A stretch of DNA of 64,000 nt from NCBI GenBank assembly GCA_003635195.1, contig PYIY01000208.1:1-64000 (forward strand), in the 5' to 3' direction. Origin of the DNA: Candidatus Poribacteria bacterium. GTDB lineage: Bacteria; Poribacteria; WGA-4E; WGA-3G. Below are positions 43,736 to 53,143 of the stretch, one piece after another. How positions within the stretch are numbered: the stretch's first letter is position 1; every line of letters starts with the position of its first letter. The notes under the pieces are model-generated. The model was not told the DNA's origin, made no database searches, and saw only the letters and a program-made list of their open reading frames with translations. The translations under genes and the position numbers were made by a program.

Positions 43736-45008
43736 CATCCGAAAAGAGATACTCAGCGGAAACTACACACAACTGCCAGAACACGCAGAATACGCAGAAC
43801 GGACGCTCCAGAAAATCGCGGCGAAAATAGCACCGCGCATGCAACCTGTCGTCAACGCGACAGGCACGGTTACACATACCAACTTAGGCAGATCTTTGCT
43901 AAGCGATGATGCTTGCGAAGCCATCCAACAAGCCGCACAAAATTACGTCAATCTCGAATACGACATCGAAACCGGCAGCCGAGGACATCGGGACAGAATC
44001 ACCGAACCGCTCCTTCAGCAGTTGACGGGCTGCGAGGCTTCCACGGTCGTCAATAACAATGCTGCTGCTGTGCTACTCGCGCTTCAGACCGTGGCACGCG
44101 GTAAAGAAGTTATCGTCTCACGCGGCGAATTGATCGAGATCGGCGGGGCATTCCGTATCCCAGACGTTATGGCAGCAAGTGGTGCGATACTCCGAGAAGT
44201 CGGCACCACAAACCGAACCCACCTCCGAGATTACGCTGAGGCCATCAATGAGAACACAGGACTCTTGCTTAAGGTGCATCCGAGCAACTACAAAATCCTC
44301 GGTTTCACTTCAACCCCCACAATGGAAGAAATAACGGAACTCGGCGCAGCGCAAGGCATCCCGACAATGGAAGACCTCGGCAGCGGCGCGCTCATCGATA
44401 TGGCAGCCTATGGACTTCCGCACGAACCACTTGTCGGCGAACGTATCGCAAGCGGTGTCGATATTGTCACCTTCAGCGGCGACAAACTGCTGGGTGGACC
44501 GCAGGCAGGAATCATCGTCGGTAAAGCGGCATGGATCGAAAAGATGCGGAAAAACCCGATGATGCGAGCACTTCGGGTCGATAAACTCATCATTGCCGGT
44601 CTATCTGCAACATTGCAACGCTATCTCATTGACAGCACTACTGCCGCCGAACAATTTCCGATGCTCAACCGCTACACCCGCCCTATCGAGACACTCCACG
44701 CTGTCGCAGAAGAAGTCAAAGCGCAACTTCAAGACCTTTTCGTGGAAAAAGTCAACATTCAAGTCTCGGAAACCTACGGACAGATCGGGAGTGGTGCCCT
44801 TCCTGTTGAGACGCTTCCGAGTGTCGCACTTGTGCTTAAACCTTCAGAGATTTCCGCTGAAACACTCGCTGCACAGTTCCGAAACGCTACAATCCCTGTC
44901 ATCGGTAGAATTAAGGACGGATTCTTTTGGCTGGATCTCCGCACGATCTATGAGAGAGAACAGGTGTGGATAGTCGAAGCCGCCACGCAAGTAGCTAAAA
45001 CGCTATGA
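43584..45008 (+). CDS. selA: L-seryl-tRNA(Sec) selenium transferase
   Basis: This PLP enzyme converts Ser-tRNA(Sec) to Sec-tRNA(Sec). It is full length (474 residues): RDLLKQLPAIEKLL at the start, TGTVTHTNLGRSLL, VVNNNAAAVLLAL, ILREVGTTNRTHL, and the cofactor Lys in TFSGDKLLGGPQAG. It implies a selenocysteine system, though selB, selC and selD are not in the window. The start is uncertain: TTG at 43584 gives the expected N terminus but no clear ribosome site. The FGE-like lipoprotein gene overlaps its end by 4 bp (ATGA). Confidence 0.92.
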   Translation: METILTTNHIRDLLKQLPAIEKLLNTQEMLDLQATYARPLVTEALRAAVADIRKEILSGNYTQLPEHAEYAERTLQKIAAKIAPRMQPVVNATGTVTHTNLGRSLLSDDACEAIQQAAQNYVNLEYDIETGSRGHRDRITEPLLQQLTGCEASTVVNNNAAAVLLALQTVARGKEVIVSRGELIEIGGAFRIPDVMAASGAILREVGTTNRTHLRDYAEAINENTGLLLKVHPSNYKILGFTSTPTMEEITELGAAQGIPTMEDLGSGALIDMAAYGLPHEPLVGERIASGVDIVTFSGDKLLGGPQAGIIVGKAAWIEKMRKNPMMRALRVDKLIIAGLSATLQRYLIDSTTAAEQFPMLNRYTRPIETLHAVAEEVKAQLQDLFVEKVNIQVSETYGQIGSGALPVETLPSVALVLKPSEISAETLAAQFRNATIPVIGRIKDGFFWLDLRTIYEREQVWIVEAATQVAKTL

Positions 45009-45817
45009 AGATTGCCGATATTCTTCTTATATGCATCGTCTGTGTGAGTATACCCGCCTGCACGCAGAACAATGACGATTCACCCGCCACCGAACACACA
45101 ACTGAAATCGTTTCTGAGATTGACGGTGCCACAATGGTCTTGATTCCAGCAGGGATGTTTCAGATGGGGTCCACGACCGGGGATAGCGACGAACAACCCG
45201 TGCATACTGTTACCCTCAACGCATTCTACATGGACCAGTATGAGGTAACGAACGCGCGCTACCAAAAATTCGTCGAAAGCACAGGCCACCCGCAGCCACC
45301 ATTGTCGCATAACCCGCGGTTCAATGCCCCAGACGCGCCTGTCGTCCATGTGAAGTGGCGTGATGCTGCTGCCTACGCCGCATGGGCAAATAAACGGCTC
45401 CCGACTGAAGCCGAATGGGAATATGCCGCACGCGGAAATCTGACTGGAAAATTATACCCGAATGGTGATATAATAACACATACAGATGCGAATTTCGGCG
45501 GCACAAGCGAAACAGATCAATGGAAGTGGACGGCCCCGGTCGGCAGTTTCCCGCCTAACGGCTATAACTTATACGACATGGCAGGCAATGCCTGGGAATG
45601 GTGTTTCGACGAATACAACGGTGAATTCTATAGCATGAGTCCACAAAACAGTCCGCGCTTCGGCAGAGAGATCGCGCCAGATAACGAAAATTTCCGGATC
45701 CTACGCGGTGGTGGCTGGGGCGGGAGTCCTGAGGATCTCCGCGTCGCAGATCGGTGGTACCATCTCTCATCTGGCAGTACCATCGGCTTTCGCTGCGTGA
45801 AAAATTTAGACGAATAA
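45005..45817 (+). CDS. Lipoprotein with formylglycine-enzyme-like domain
   Basis: The lipobox is SIPAC (Cys19). The domain covers about 40-265 with MVLIPAGMFQMGS, YEVTNARYQKFVE, RLPTEAEWEYAARG, YDMAGNAWEWCFDEY and LRGGGWGG...GFRCVK. The Cys pair required for formylglycine formation is absent after RGGG, so it is probably a binding or other FGE-superfamily protein and not a sulfatase activator. It is translationally coupled to selA by an ATGA overlap. The ABC ATPase gene follows by 12 bp. Confidence 0.85.
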   Translation: MKIADILLICIVCVSIPACTQNNDDSPATEHTTEIVSEIDGATMVLIPAGMFQMGSTTGDSDEQPVHTVTLNAFYMDQYEVTNARYQKFVESTGHPQPPLSHNPRFNAPDAPVVHVKWRDAAAYAAWANKRLPTEAEWEYAARGNLTGKLYPNGDIITHTDANFGGTSETDQWKWTAPVGSFPPNGYNLYDMAGNAWEWCFDEYNGEFYSMSPQNSPRFGREIAPDNENFRILRGGGWGGSPEDLRVADRWYHLSSGSTIGFRCVKNLDE

Positions 45818-45829
45818 CCGATAACTATT

Positions 45830-46909
45830 ATGGCAGTTTCCGTTCAATTAACCCACGTCACAAAAGCATTTGACACGACGATTGCTGTCAATGATGTGAG
45901 TCTGAACATTGAGAAGGGCGAATTTTTCTTCCTCCTCGGTCCATCCGGATGCGGTAAATCAACCTTTCTCCGTATCGTCGCCGGATTCTACAAACCTGAC
46001 ACCGGCGAATTACGGTTTGACGATACCGTTGTGAACAATGTGCCGCCGCATCAACGCAATACAGGGATGGTGTTCCAAAATTATGCCCTCTGGCCCCACA
46101 TGTCCGTCGCCGAAAACATCGAATACGGACTTACACTTCGCAAACTCGGCAAATCGGAACGGAACGAAAAGATTACGCGCGCCTTAGAAATGGTGCAGAT
46201 GATAGACTATCACGACCGCGCCGTCAACACACTTTCAGGCGGACAACAGCAGCGCATCGCACTCGCTCGCGCCCTTGTCATTGAACCGAGCGTCCTCCTT
46301 CTCGACGAACCGATTAGCAATCTCGATGCCGCGCTCCGACAACAGATGCGCGACGAAATCAAACAGATCCACGACCGAACGAATATCACAATGTTTTATG
46401 TCACGCACGATCAAGTCGATGCGCTCTCTATGGCAGATCGGATGGCAATCATGCAGGATGGCGTTGTCATTCAGGTCGGTACCCCGCGCGAGGTGTATCA
46501 GTTTCCAAAGAACGCTTTTGTGGCAAGTTTCGTCGGGGAAACCAACTTTATCTCTGGTAAAGTCCAGCACACATCAAACGGGAGTGCTACAATCGAAACA
46601 CCCGTCGGAACACTTCACTCTGAAACTATTTATCACGCCTTAAGCGAGGGAACACCCGTGCAGTGCTCAATTCGCCCTGAGGCACTCATCGTCAACAACA
46701 ACCAGAACAGTGGTAACCACGCCGAAAACACGATAACCGCAAAGATTACCGCAGTCAACTACTTGGGCAGGATAGAAGAATACCAATTGGTAACCGCAGA
46801 CGTTCCGCTCAAAGCCGTGCATTACAACCCCGGCACCGAGACAAAAAAGCCCGGAGATACCGTGCAAATCTCAATAGCAGCAGCGGCAATTATCCCACTA
46901 CCAGATTGA
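45830..46909 (+). CDS. ABC transporter ATP-binding protein (PotA/FbpC/MalK group)
   Basis: The ATPase has Walker A GPSGCGKST, signature LSGGQQQRIALARAL, Walker B VLLLDEPISNLDA and the switch His (YVTHDQVDA). The C-terminal extension (about 235-355) is TOBE-like, as in importers of polyamine, iron or sugar. No permease or binding protein is adjacent, so the substrate is open. The start is preceded by GATAACTATT, which lacks a Shine-Dalgarno site, as at 30027. Confidence 0.88.
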   Translation: MAVSVQLTHVTKAFDTTIAVNDVSLNIEKGEFFFLLGPSGCGKSTFLRIVAGFYKPDTGELRFDDTVVNNVPPHQRNTGMVFQNYALWPHMSVAENIEYGLTLRKLGKSERNEKITRALEMVQMIDYHDRAVNTLSGGQQQRIALARALVIEPSVLLLDEPISNLDAALRQQMRDEIKQIHDRTNITMFYVTHDQVDALSMADRMAIMQDGVVIQVGTPREVYQFPKNAFVASFVGETNFISGKVQHTSNGSATIETPVGTLHSETIYHALSEGTPVQCSIRPEALIVNNNQNSGNHAENTITAKITAVNYLGRIEEYQLVTADVPLKAVHYNPGTETKKPGDTVQISIAAAAIIPLPD

Positions 46910-46967
46910 TACTACCCTATTATTGTAGGCATGTTTTGGAAACGGACCGGACAAGGAAATAAACGAA

Positions 46968-49900
46968 ATGCAATTGACACCAAGCCAAGAAGACGCTCTT
47001 AATATAGAAAAACACGTCTGCGTAACCGCCGGTGCCGGGTCCGGAAAAACCACCGTGTTGGTCCAACGCTACCTCAAGATTTTGCGTGAACGCGACCTTA
47101 CACCGCGCGAAATTGTCGCCATTACTTTCACAGAGAAAGCCGCTGCCGAGATGAAGGAACGCATTATTGAAGAGATGGCTGAGGAAACAGAAAACGTAGG
47201 TGTAGAATACAGTAATTCACTTCAACGTTTTCGCGATGCGATGAACTCAGCACACATATCAACCATCCACGCCTTCTGCGCAAGTATCCTGAGAGAATTT
47301 CCGTTCCAAGCCCATGTGCCAGCCAACTTCAGCATTGTACAAGGCATCGACCAGAAACTCCTACTACAGAAAACCATTCGCGAAACCCTCAAGACCATCG
47401 CCACAAACGAGGAAGACGAACACCGTCCAGAACTGACACGTCTCTTACAACGCTACGGAGGACAGCAAAAACTGACGGATTTCTTCTCCGATTTAGTGGA
47501 AAAACGCGATAGTCTTGAACGTCTCGTGAAGAAAATGTATAGCAATCCGAACGACACAGAGATTCGCACAAACTTGGAACGACAGATTCGCGAAGAGTTG
47601 ATGTCAAAGATTGATGTTGCCGAATTCATTCGATGCTTAAACGCTGTTTTGGAAGTCGCAAAAGGGACCAAGGCAGAAAACGCTAAAAATCTAATAAAGC
47701 AATTAGAAGCACTCTACAAGCAGAACCCAGACTCGCCCGAAGGACTGAATTTGCTCAAAGAAATTGGCGATTTAATTACAATCCAAAATGGTAGTATCGC
47801 GACAAGCGGCTTTCTGCCGAAAAGTGTTGACAGAACAGGCATTGTGGATCAGATCGCCTTTCTGGAACCAACTGCGAAAAAGATTAAAGACGTTCCAATT
47901 CTTGAAAAAGAAAAAGATGAGAACAAAAAAGCCGATGTTGAAACCGATAATGAAGACAAAGATGACGATTTCCTAATTAGCACAACCCGCGATCTACTCA
48001 CACTCTACAAGCGAATCCTCAAAGACTATCAAAATGCCAAACTCTCGCAAAGCACACTCGATTTCAACGATCTGCAGTTGAAAACCCGCGACCTGCTCCG
48101 CGATAACGAAGAAATCCGACAGAAATTGGTTGCCCGCTACAAGTTTTACATGGTAGATGAATTTCAGGATACAAATGAATTACAGTACGACTTGGTAATG
48201 TGCCTCACAAACAAACTAAAAAGCGCGAATCTATTCATCGTCGGCGACCCGAAACAGAGTATTTATGCGTTTCGTGGCGCGGATGTCCGCGTGTTTAATA
48301 AAACGCGAGAAAAAATCGTTGAAAACAACGGATTGGCTATCTCCCTCAAAGAGAACTTCCGCGCTTTACAGGGGCCCATCAGGTTTACCAATTACTTTTT
48401 CGATCACTTGATGCGGGATGGGAGTGAAAACGAGTTTGAGGTGCCCTATGAATCCCTTATTAAAGCGCGCCACACGGACGCGGACGGAGCTGTTGAGATT
48501 TTTCTTGGGCAAAACGGCGAGGAAAACATAGATGAATACACGCTTATCACAAACCGTATCAAAAACATGAAACGCAACGGAGATACGGTATGGGTGCGCG
48601 GTGAGAATAGTGCGGAAGTCGAGCGACCTATTGAATATGGCGACATCGCTATCCTCATTCGGAGCAGAACACATCTTCCTAACATTGAGCACGCGCTCCT
48701 TGAGGTCGGTATTCCTCATCTCACAACAGGGGGCATTGGTTTCTATCAAAGACAAGAAATTTACGATATCTGGAACTATCTCAGTTTCCTTAATATACCC
48801 GCAGAAAACCAGACCTCTCTTGGTGGAATCCTCCGCGGTCCCGCTTTTGGTATCTCTGATACTGAACTCTACGAAATTTCACTACAGGACGGCGCGGACC
48901 TCTGGGAAAAAGCGCAGAACTACCAAAAACCTTCTGAGCAGCTCAGAAACGCGATAGATACCTTAAAAAAGCACATTGAGATCGCACAGCGTACGCCTGT
49001 AAACCAACTTATTGTAACCATCGTTAATCAAACAGGAATGATTGGAACACTGAAAACAGGAAAACAGGGAGATCAACGGTGGGCAAACTACCAAAAACTC
49101 TTGGAACACGCCAGAAGTTTTGACAGTGAAGAAACCAAGCAAACCCTTACAGATTTCATCGAATTTCTGGATATTTTAATTGAAGAAGAGCGACGCGAAG
49201 GGCAGGCACCAGTTGAAACAAGTAATAAAGCAGTGCAAATTATGACAATCCACGCCGCCAAAGGGAAGGAATTCCCCATCATCATACTCCCATGTCTTAA
49301 CCGGAAAGGACAAACAGATAGTGAGCCTTTTATCAATGAGGCACTCGGTATCGGTTTTAGTCCGCTTAAGCCAGATGACGGATATAGGAAAACTGAACCG
49401 TCAATCATTGCCCACATGAAAAACCGATCACGCGAAAAAGAGGTTGCCGAAAAGAAACGGCTGTTTTATGTCGGTACAACACGCGCCAAAGACCGGCTTA
49501 TTTTATCAGGAACACTCTCAGAGAAAGGCGAAGCACAGGAAATGCTTAAGTGGCTCGACACATACCTTGGTATTTGCGGTGGAGAAAACGATTTACCCAG
49601 TCTACCTTTCAAACTCAACGTGTTTCGACAACTCGAAGATAGCAATTCCACGGATGAGAATTTGGATGACATAACACCTATCGAATTTCCAGAAGACCTA
49701 CCATCAGGACTTGAACCAACCGGTATTTCTGCAGCCTTCTCTGTCTCCGAACTTGCTAACTACGCGCGTTGTCCACTGCGGTATCAGTTGGAAAATGTGC
49801 TACGAATCCCGACCAACGGGCAAGAAGAAGCAGATATTGATAAAGACGAATTAGACAATGCGATTCGCTATACACTCAGACGAATAAAGCAACCGTTAAC

Positions 49901-50450
49901 TGAGCAAAATCTCGACACTTTGATTCAACAGGTACACGAGAACTTTCCTGAAATAACCACAGAATCAACAACGGAGCCGACACTTCGTAAATATGCTAAA
50001 AATTTCGCCAATTCTGAACTTGGACACATCGCACTTGATGCGTCCCAAACCCGTCCCAATCAGCAAATCCATGCAAACATCAACGGACATATTATTCATG
50101 GCAGATTTGATAGACTCTTTAAAGATGAAACTGGACACTGGCAGGTAATTAATTACAAAATCGACGATGCTCAGGATTCAGATGTGTATGACCCAGAAAT
50201 GGAACTTTACAGTCTGCTTTTGCATCAACGCTATCCTGAACAACCGACACTAACGATTAACCTATTTTTTACTCAACAAGATCAATGCATACAAAAACAT
50301 TTCAGCATAGCAGAATTGCTGGACGTTAGAGAACAATGGAAGCAAAAAATCTCGGCACTGCAGCGGGGCAATTATAATAAAAATCTTGATCATTGCCGTT
50401 CTTGCCCTTACGCAAACCCCGATGGACAATGCATAATTACCGAATCATAA
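46968..50450 (+). CDS. UvrD/AddA-like helicase with C-terminal PD-(D/E)xK nuclease-like domain
   Basis: This 1160-residue superfamily 1A helicase has Walker A TAGAGSGKTT (20-29), motif Ia TFTEKAAAEMKERI, motif II MVDEFQDTNELQ, motif III IVGDPKQSIYAFRGAD and late motifs VQIMTIHAAKGKEF and LFYVGTTRAKDRL. The C-terminal nuclease-like part has GRFDRLF and QVINYKID, where the usual DYK is NYK, so cleavage may be impaired. Four Cys (YARCPLR, HCRSCPYANPDGQC) fit an Fe-S cluster as in AddB or Cas4. It probably takes part in double-strand-break repair. No AddB partner is adjacent. AAGGAA sits upstream. Confidence 0.9.
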   Translation: MQLTPSQEDALNIEKHVCVTAGAGSGKTTVLVQRYLKILRERDLTPREIVAITFTEKAAAEMKERIIEEMAEETENVGVEYSNSLQRFRDAMNSAHISTIHAFCASILREFPFQAHVPANFSIVQGIDQKLLLQKTIRETLKTIATNEEDEHRPELTRLLQRYGGQQKLTDFFSDLVEKRDSLERLVKKMYSNPNDTEIRTNLERQIREELMSKIDVAEFIRCLNAVLEVAKGTKAENAKNLIKQLEALYKQNPDSPEGLNLLKEIGDLITIQNGSIATSGFLPKSVDRTGIVDQIAFLEPTAKKIKDVPILEKEKDENKKADVETDNEDKDDDFLISTTRDLLTLYKRILKDYQNAKLSQSTLDFNDLQLKTRDLLRDNEEIRQKLVARYKFYMVDEFQDTNELQYDLVMCLTNKLKSANLFIVGDPKQSIYAFRGADVRVFNKTREKIVENNGLAISLKENFRALQGPIRFTNYFFDHLMRDGSENEFEVPYESLIKARHTDADGAVEIFLGQNGEENIDEYTLITNRIKNMKRNGDTVWVRGENSAEVERPIEYGDIAILIRSRTHLPNIEHALLEVGIPHLTTGGIGFYQRQEIYDIWNYLSFLNIPAENQTSLGGILRGPAFGISDTELYEISLQDGADLWEKAQNYQKPSEQLRNAIDTLKKHIEIAQRTPVNQLIVTIVNQTGMIGTLKTGKQGDQRWANYQKLLEHARSFDSEETKQTLTDFIEFLDILIEEERREGQAPVETSNKAVQIMTIHAAKGKEFPIIILPCLNRKGQTDSEPFINEALGIGFSPLKPDDGYRKTEPSIIAHMKNRSREKEVAEKKRLFYVGTTRAKDRLILSGTLSEKGEAQEMLKWLDTYLGICGGENDLPSLPFKLNVFRQLEDSNSTDENLDDITPIEFPEDLPSGLEPTGISAAFSVSELANYARCPLRYQLENVLRIPTNGQEEADIDKDELDNAIRYTLRRIKQPLTEQNLDTLIQQVHENFPEITTESTTEPTLRKYAKNFANSELGHIALDASQTRPNQQIHANINGHIIHGRFDRLFKDETGHWQVINYKIDDAQDSDVYDPEMELYSLLLHQRYPEQPTLTINLFFTQQDQCIQKHFSIAELLDVREQWKQKISALQRGNYNKNLDHCRSCPYANPDGQCIITES

Positions 50451-50461
50451 GGAGAAAAGCA

Positions 50462-51166
50462 ATGAAAAAATTAGGACCAATCATCGCAGTTATCACCCTT
50501 GTCTGCTTTTCAATAGCGGCATGGCAACCGAGTTTTGCAGGCACATGGCGCGACGATTTTGAAGACAAAGACACCCGCGAATGGGAAATCTTTAATATCG
50601 ACCGGAAAGTTGAAAAATGGTGGATCGACGACGGTGAAGCCGTCGGCGAAATCTTCTTACCCGGCTTTATGAGCCTCTGGATAACAGGTGAACTCTCATG
50701 GAAAAACTACTCCGTCTCCTGTCGCGCAAAGTTGGTGGAAGACAAGGATGAACCGCCTACCATTGGACTCACACTCCACGACAGAGGCGAAGAGGATAGC
50801 CGCTACCTCTTTTTTATTGATTATATTTTTGGCACCGTCCGAATTGTGAAGGCAGTTCAAGACGATTGGGGCATCATCACCTACCTATTTGACGCAGAAA
50901 TTGATACGTGGTACCAACTAACCGCCACCATCTACGAAGATGGCACACTCGAATTCAAAATAGACGATGAGATATTTACCGCTGTTGATGAAGACCTCTT
51001 AAAAGGTGGGCAAGCCGGTCTCGTTGTCGCAGACGGACGCGCACACTTTGATGATTTTGAAATCACTGGGGATAATGTTCCCGACGGTGGACCCGGAAAA
51101 CCACGTCCTGTCGAACCGCAAGCCAAACTCGCAACCACATGGGGAAAAATTAAGAAAATGGAATGA
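50462..51166 (+). CDS. Secreted DUF1080-like protein with KLATxWG tail, copy 1
   Basis: The signal peptide ends near SFAGTW. The body (about 26-215) is a predicted concanavalin-like beta sandwich, with DDFEDKDTREWEIFN, WYQLTATIYEDGTLEFKID and AGLVVADGRAHFDDFEI, recalling DUF1080/LamG-type glycan-binding folds. After NVPDGGPGKP the tail is EPQAKLATTWGKIKKME. The start at 50462 has AAGGAG upstream. The next gene is a diverged copy. Confidence 0.8.
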   Translation: MKKLGPIIAVITLVCFSIAAWQPSFAGTWRDDFEDKDTREWEIFNIDRKVEKWWIDDGEAVGEIFLPGFMSLWITGELSWKNYSVSCRAKLVEDKDEPPTIGLTLHDRGEEDSRYLFFIDYIFGTVRIVKAVQDDWGIITYLFDAEIDTWYQLTATIYEDGTLEFKIDDEIFTAVDEDLLKGGQAGLVVADGRAHFDDFEITGDNVPDGGPGKPRPVEPQAKLATTWGKIKKME

Positions 51167-51253
51167 CAATGATGCCTTATCGACTTTGAAATTAAGCGTC
51201 CACTCAGTCTAATTCTCAAAGTCAAACTCGACGAAACAATAAAGGAAAACACC

Positions 51254-51961
51254 ATGATGAAAAAATGTCTTATCTTCGGACTTATTGTTTGCGGCGTTGC
51301 TTTGAACCAATTCGCACTTGCAGGCACTTGGAAAGATAGTTTTGAAGATGACATCATATCGGAGTGGACAATCTTTAACGAATCTCCTGAAAAAGAAAAG
51401 TGGTGGATTCATGAAGGCGAAGCTATCGGAGAAACGGCTAAAGGCGCGAATTTAGTGAGTTTCTGGTTAACAGGTGATAGTAAGTGGCAGAATTATACGA
51501 TGTCCTGTCGCGCGCAAATTACTAAATTTAATAATGATGCTACTGGTTTCGGACTTTTACTCTATTTTAGAAGTGAAGAACTCTCCGGATATATGTTCAG
51601 GATTGAACATGCGCCTGACCGTGCACGAATTTTAAAAATACTCCCACCTCCACAGCCGACGGTCCCATTAGGAGGTTTGGACATCGTGGTAGAAACTGAC
51701 AAGTGGTACCAGTTGGCTGCTACAGTTTACGAAAACGGGACCCTTGAATTCCAAATTGATCAGGAGATCCTTAGAGTCGTTGACCATAACCCAAGGCTAA
51801 AGAGTGGACAAGCTGGACTTGCTGTCGGAAGTGGCCAAGCCCGGTTTGATGATGTTGAAATCACAGGTGCAAATATCCCCAATGGGGGTCCCGGAAAATC
51901 ATTTTCCGTTGAACCGCGAGCCAAACTCGCAACTACATGGGGGCATCTGAAAAGCTATTGA
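51254..51961 (+). CDS. Secreted DUF1080-like protein with KLATxWG tail, copy 2
   Basis: It has the same layout as the preceding protein: signal peptide ending near ALAGTW, KDSFEDDIISEWTIFN, WYQLAATVYENGTLEFQID, SGQAGLAVGSGQARFDDVEI, linker NIPNGGPGK, and tail EPRAKLATTWGHLKSY. The tail and linker are the best kept parts of the duplicated pair, while the body has diverged and has a Pro-rich insert (KILPPPQPTVPLGG). AAAGGA precedes the ATG. The Gfo/Idh/MocA gene follows by 16 bp. Confidence 0.8.
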   Translation: MMKKCLIFGLIVCGVALNQFALAGTWKDSFEDDIISEWTIFNESPEKEKWWIHEGEAIGETAKGANLVSFWLTGDSKWQNYTMSCRAQITKFNNDATGFGLLLYFRSEELSGYMFRIEHAPDRARILKILPPPQPTVPLGGLDIVVETDKWYQLAATVYENGTLEFQIDQEILRVVDHNPRLKSGQAGLAVGSGQARFDDVEITGANIPNGGPGKSFSVEPRAKLATTWGHLKSY

Positions 51962-51977
51962 GGAAGCGTAGACGAGA

Positions 51978-53141
51978 ATGGAGACAAAACACACAATTGG
52001 CATCGGCATTATCGGGATGGGATGGATGGGCATGACGCACGCTCGCGCATATCGACAGATTGCCGACCGGTTCCACGACACTCCACTGCACCCCAAACTC
52101 ATTACTTGTGCAGACGATGTACCCGAACGCACAACCGAAGCGAAAGCACGTTTCGGATTTGAACGCACAACTACCAATTTCCGGGACGTAATAGCAGACA
52201 AAGATGTAGAGGTTATCAATATTGCCGCACCAAATAGCATACATCTTGAGATCGTCAAGGCAGCCGCTGTCGCAGGAAAACATATCTTCTGTGAGAAACC
52301 AGTCGGACGAAACCCGGCAGAAACGAAGGCTATCCACGCCGCCGCGCATCGCGCTGGTGTCCTAACTTGCGTCGGCTATAACTACAGATGGGCACCCGTC
52401 GTCCAATATGCGCAACAACTGATTTCAGACGGAAAACTCGGTAAACTTACCCACTATCGTGGCAGATTTTTCGCTGGCTACGCCAGCCATCCGCAAGCCG
52501 TACTTTCGTGGCGGTTCCAGAAAGAAATCGCCGGATTAGGAACACTGGGGGACCTGCTCTCTCATGTAATTGACATGGCACACTTTATCGTTGGCGGCAT
52601 TGATAGCGTCGTCGCACAACAAGAGACATTCATCCCAAAACGTCCTGTGGCGACAGCAGGCACTGGTACCCACTTCACGCTCGGTGGGGATGGCAAAACG
52701 GAAGCCGTTACGAACGAAGACTACGTTGGGGCACTCGTCCGGTTTGAAAATGGTGTCAGAGGCACCCTGGAAGCATGTCGGATTATTAACGGTCCCAAAT
52801 GTGAGATGGCGTTTGAGGTAAACGGTACGGATGGGGCTTTACGCTGGAACTTCGAGCAGATGAACGAACTTGAGGTGTACTTACCGACTGAGGACGGTTT
52901 CCCTGATGGATATACGCGTATATTGAGCGGGCCCAGCCATCCGTTTCACAGCGATTTCAACCCCGGTCCCGGTGTCGGATTAGGCTACGACGATCTAAAG
53001 ACAATTGAAGCACATCAGTTCTTACAAGCCATCCACGCAGGAAAACAGGGCAACCCAAGTTTCCGAGAAGCCGCTGCAGTCGCGGAGGTACAAACTGCCA
53101 TCCAAACCTCATGGGAGGAAGACCGTTGGATCTCCGTCTAA
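51978..53141 (+). CDS. Gfo/Idh/MocA family oxidoreductase
   Basis: The N-terminal Rossmann domain has [16 protein letters not shown], then [18 protein letters not shown] and [13 protein letters not shown], with the conserved Lys of the family. The C-terminal domain has [20 protein letters not shown] and ends with [15 protein letters not shown]. It is an NAD(P)-dependent sugar or cyclitol oxidoreductase of 387 residues. The substrate is unknown. The CRTAC1-type gene begins 2 bp after its stop. Confidence 0.9.
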   Translation: METKHTIGIGIIGMGWMGMTHARAYRQIADRFHDTPLHPKLITCADDVPERTTEAKARFGFERTTTNFRDVIADKDVEVINIAAPNSIHLEIVKAAAVAGKHIFCEKPVGRNPAETKAIHAAAHRAGVLTCVGYNYRWAPVVQYAQQLISDGKLGKLTHYRGRFFAGYASHPQAVLSWRFQKEIAGLGTLGDLLSHVIDMAHFIVGGIDSVVAQQETFIPKRPVATAGTGTHFTLGGDGKTEAVTNEDYVGALVRFENGVRGTLEACRIINGPKCEMAFEVNGTDGALRWNFEQMNELEVYLPTEDGFPDGYTRILSGPSHPFHSDFNPGPGVGLGYDDLKTIEAHQFLQAIHAGKQGNPSFREAAAVAEVQTAIQTSWEEDRWISV

Positions 53142-53143
53142 AA

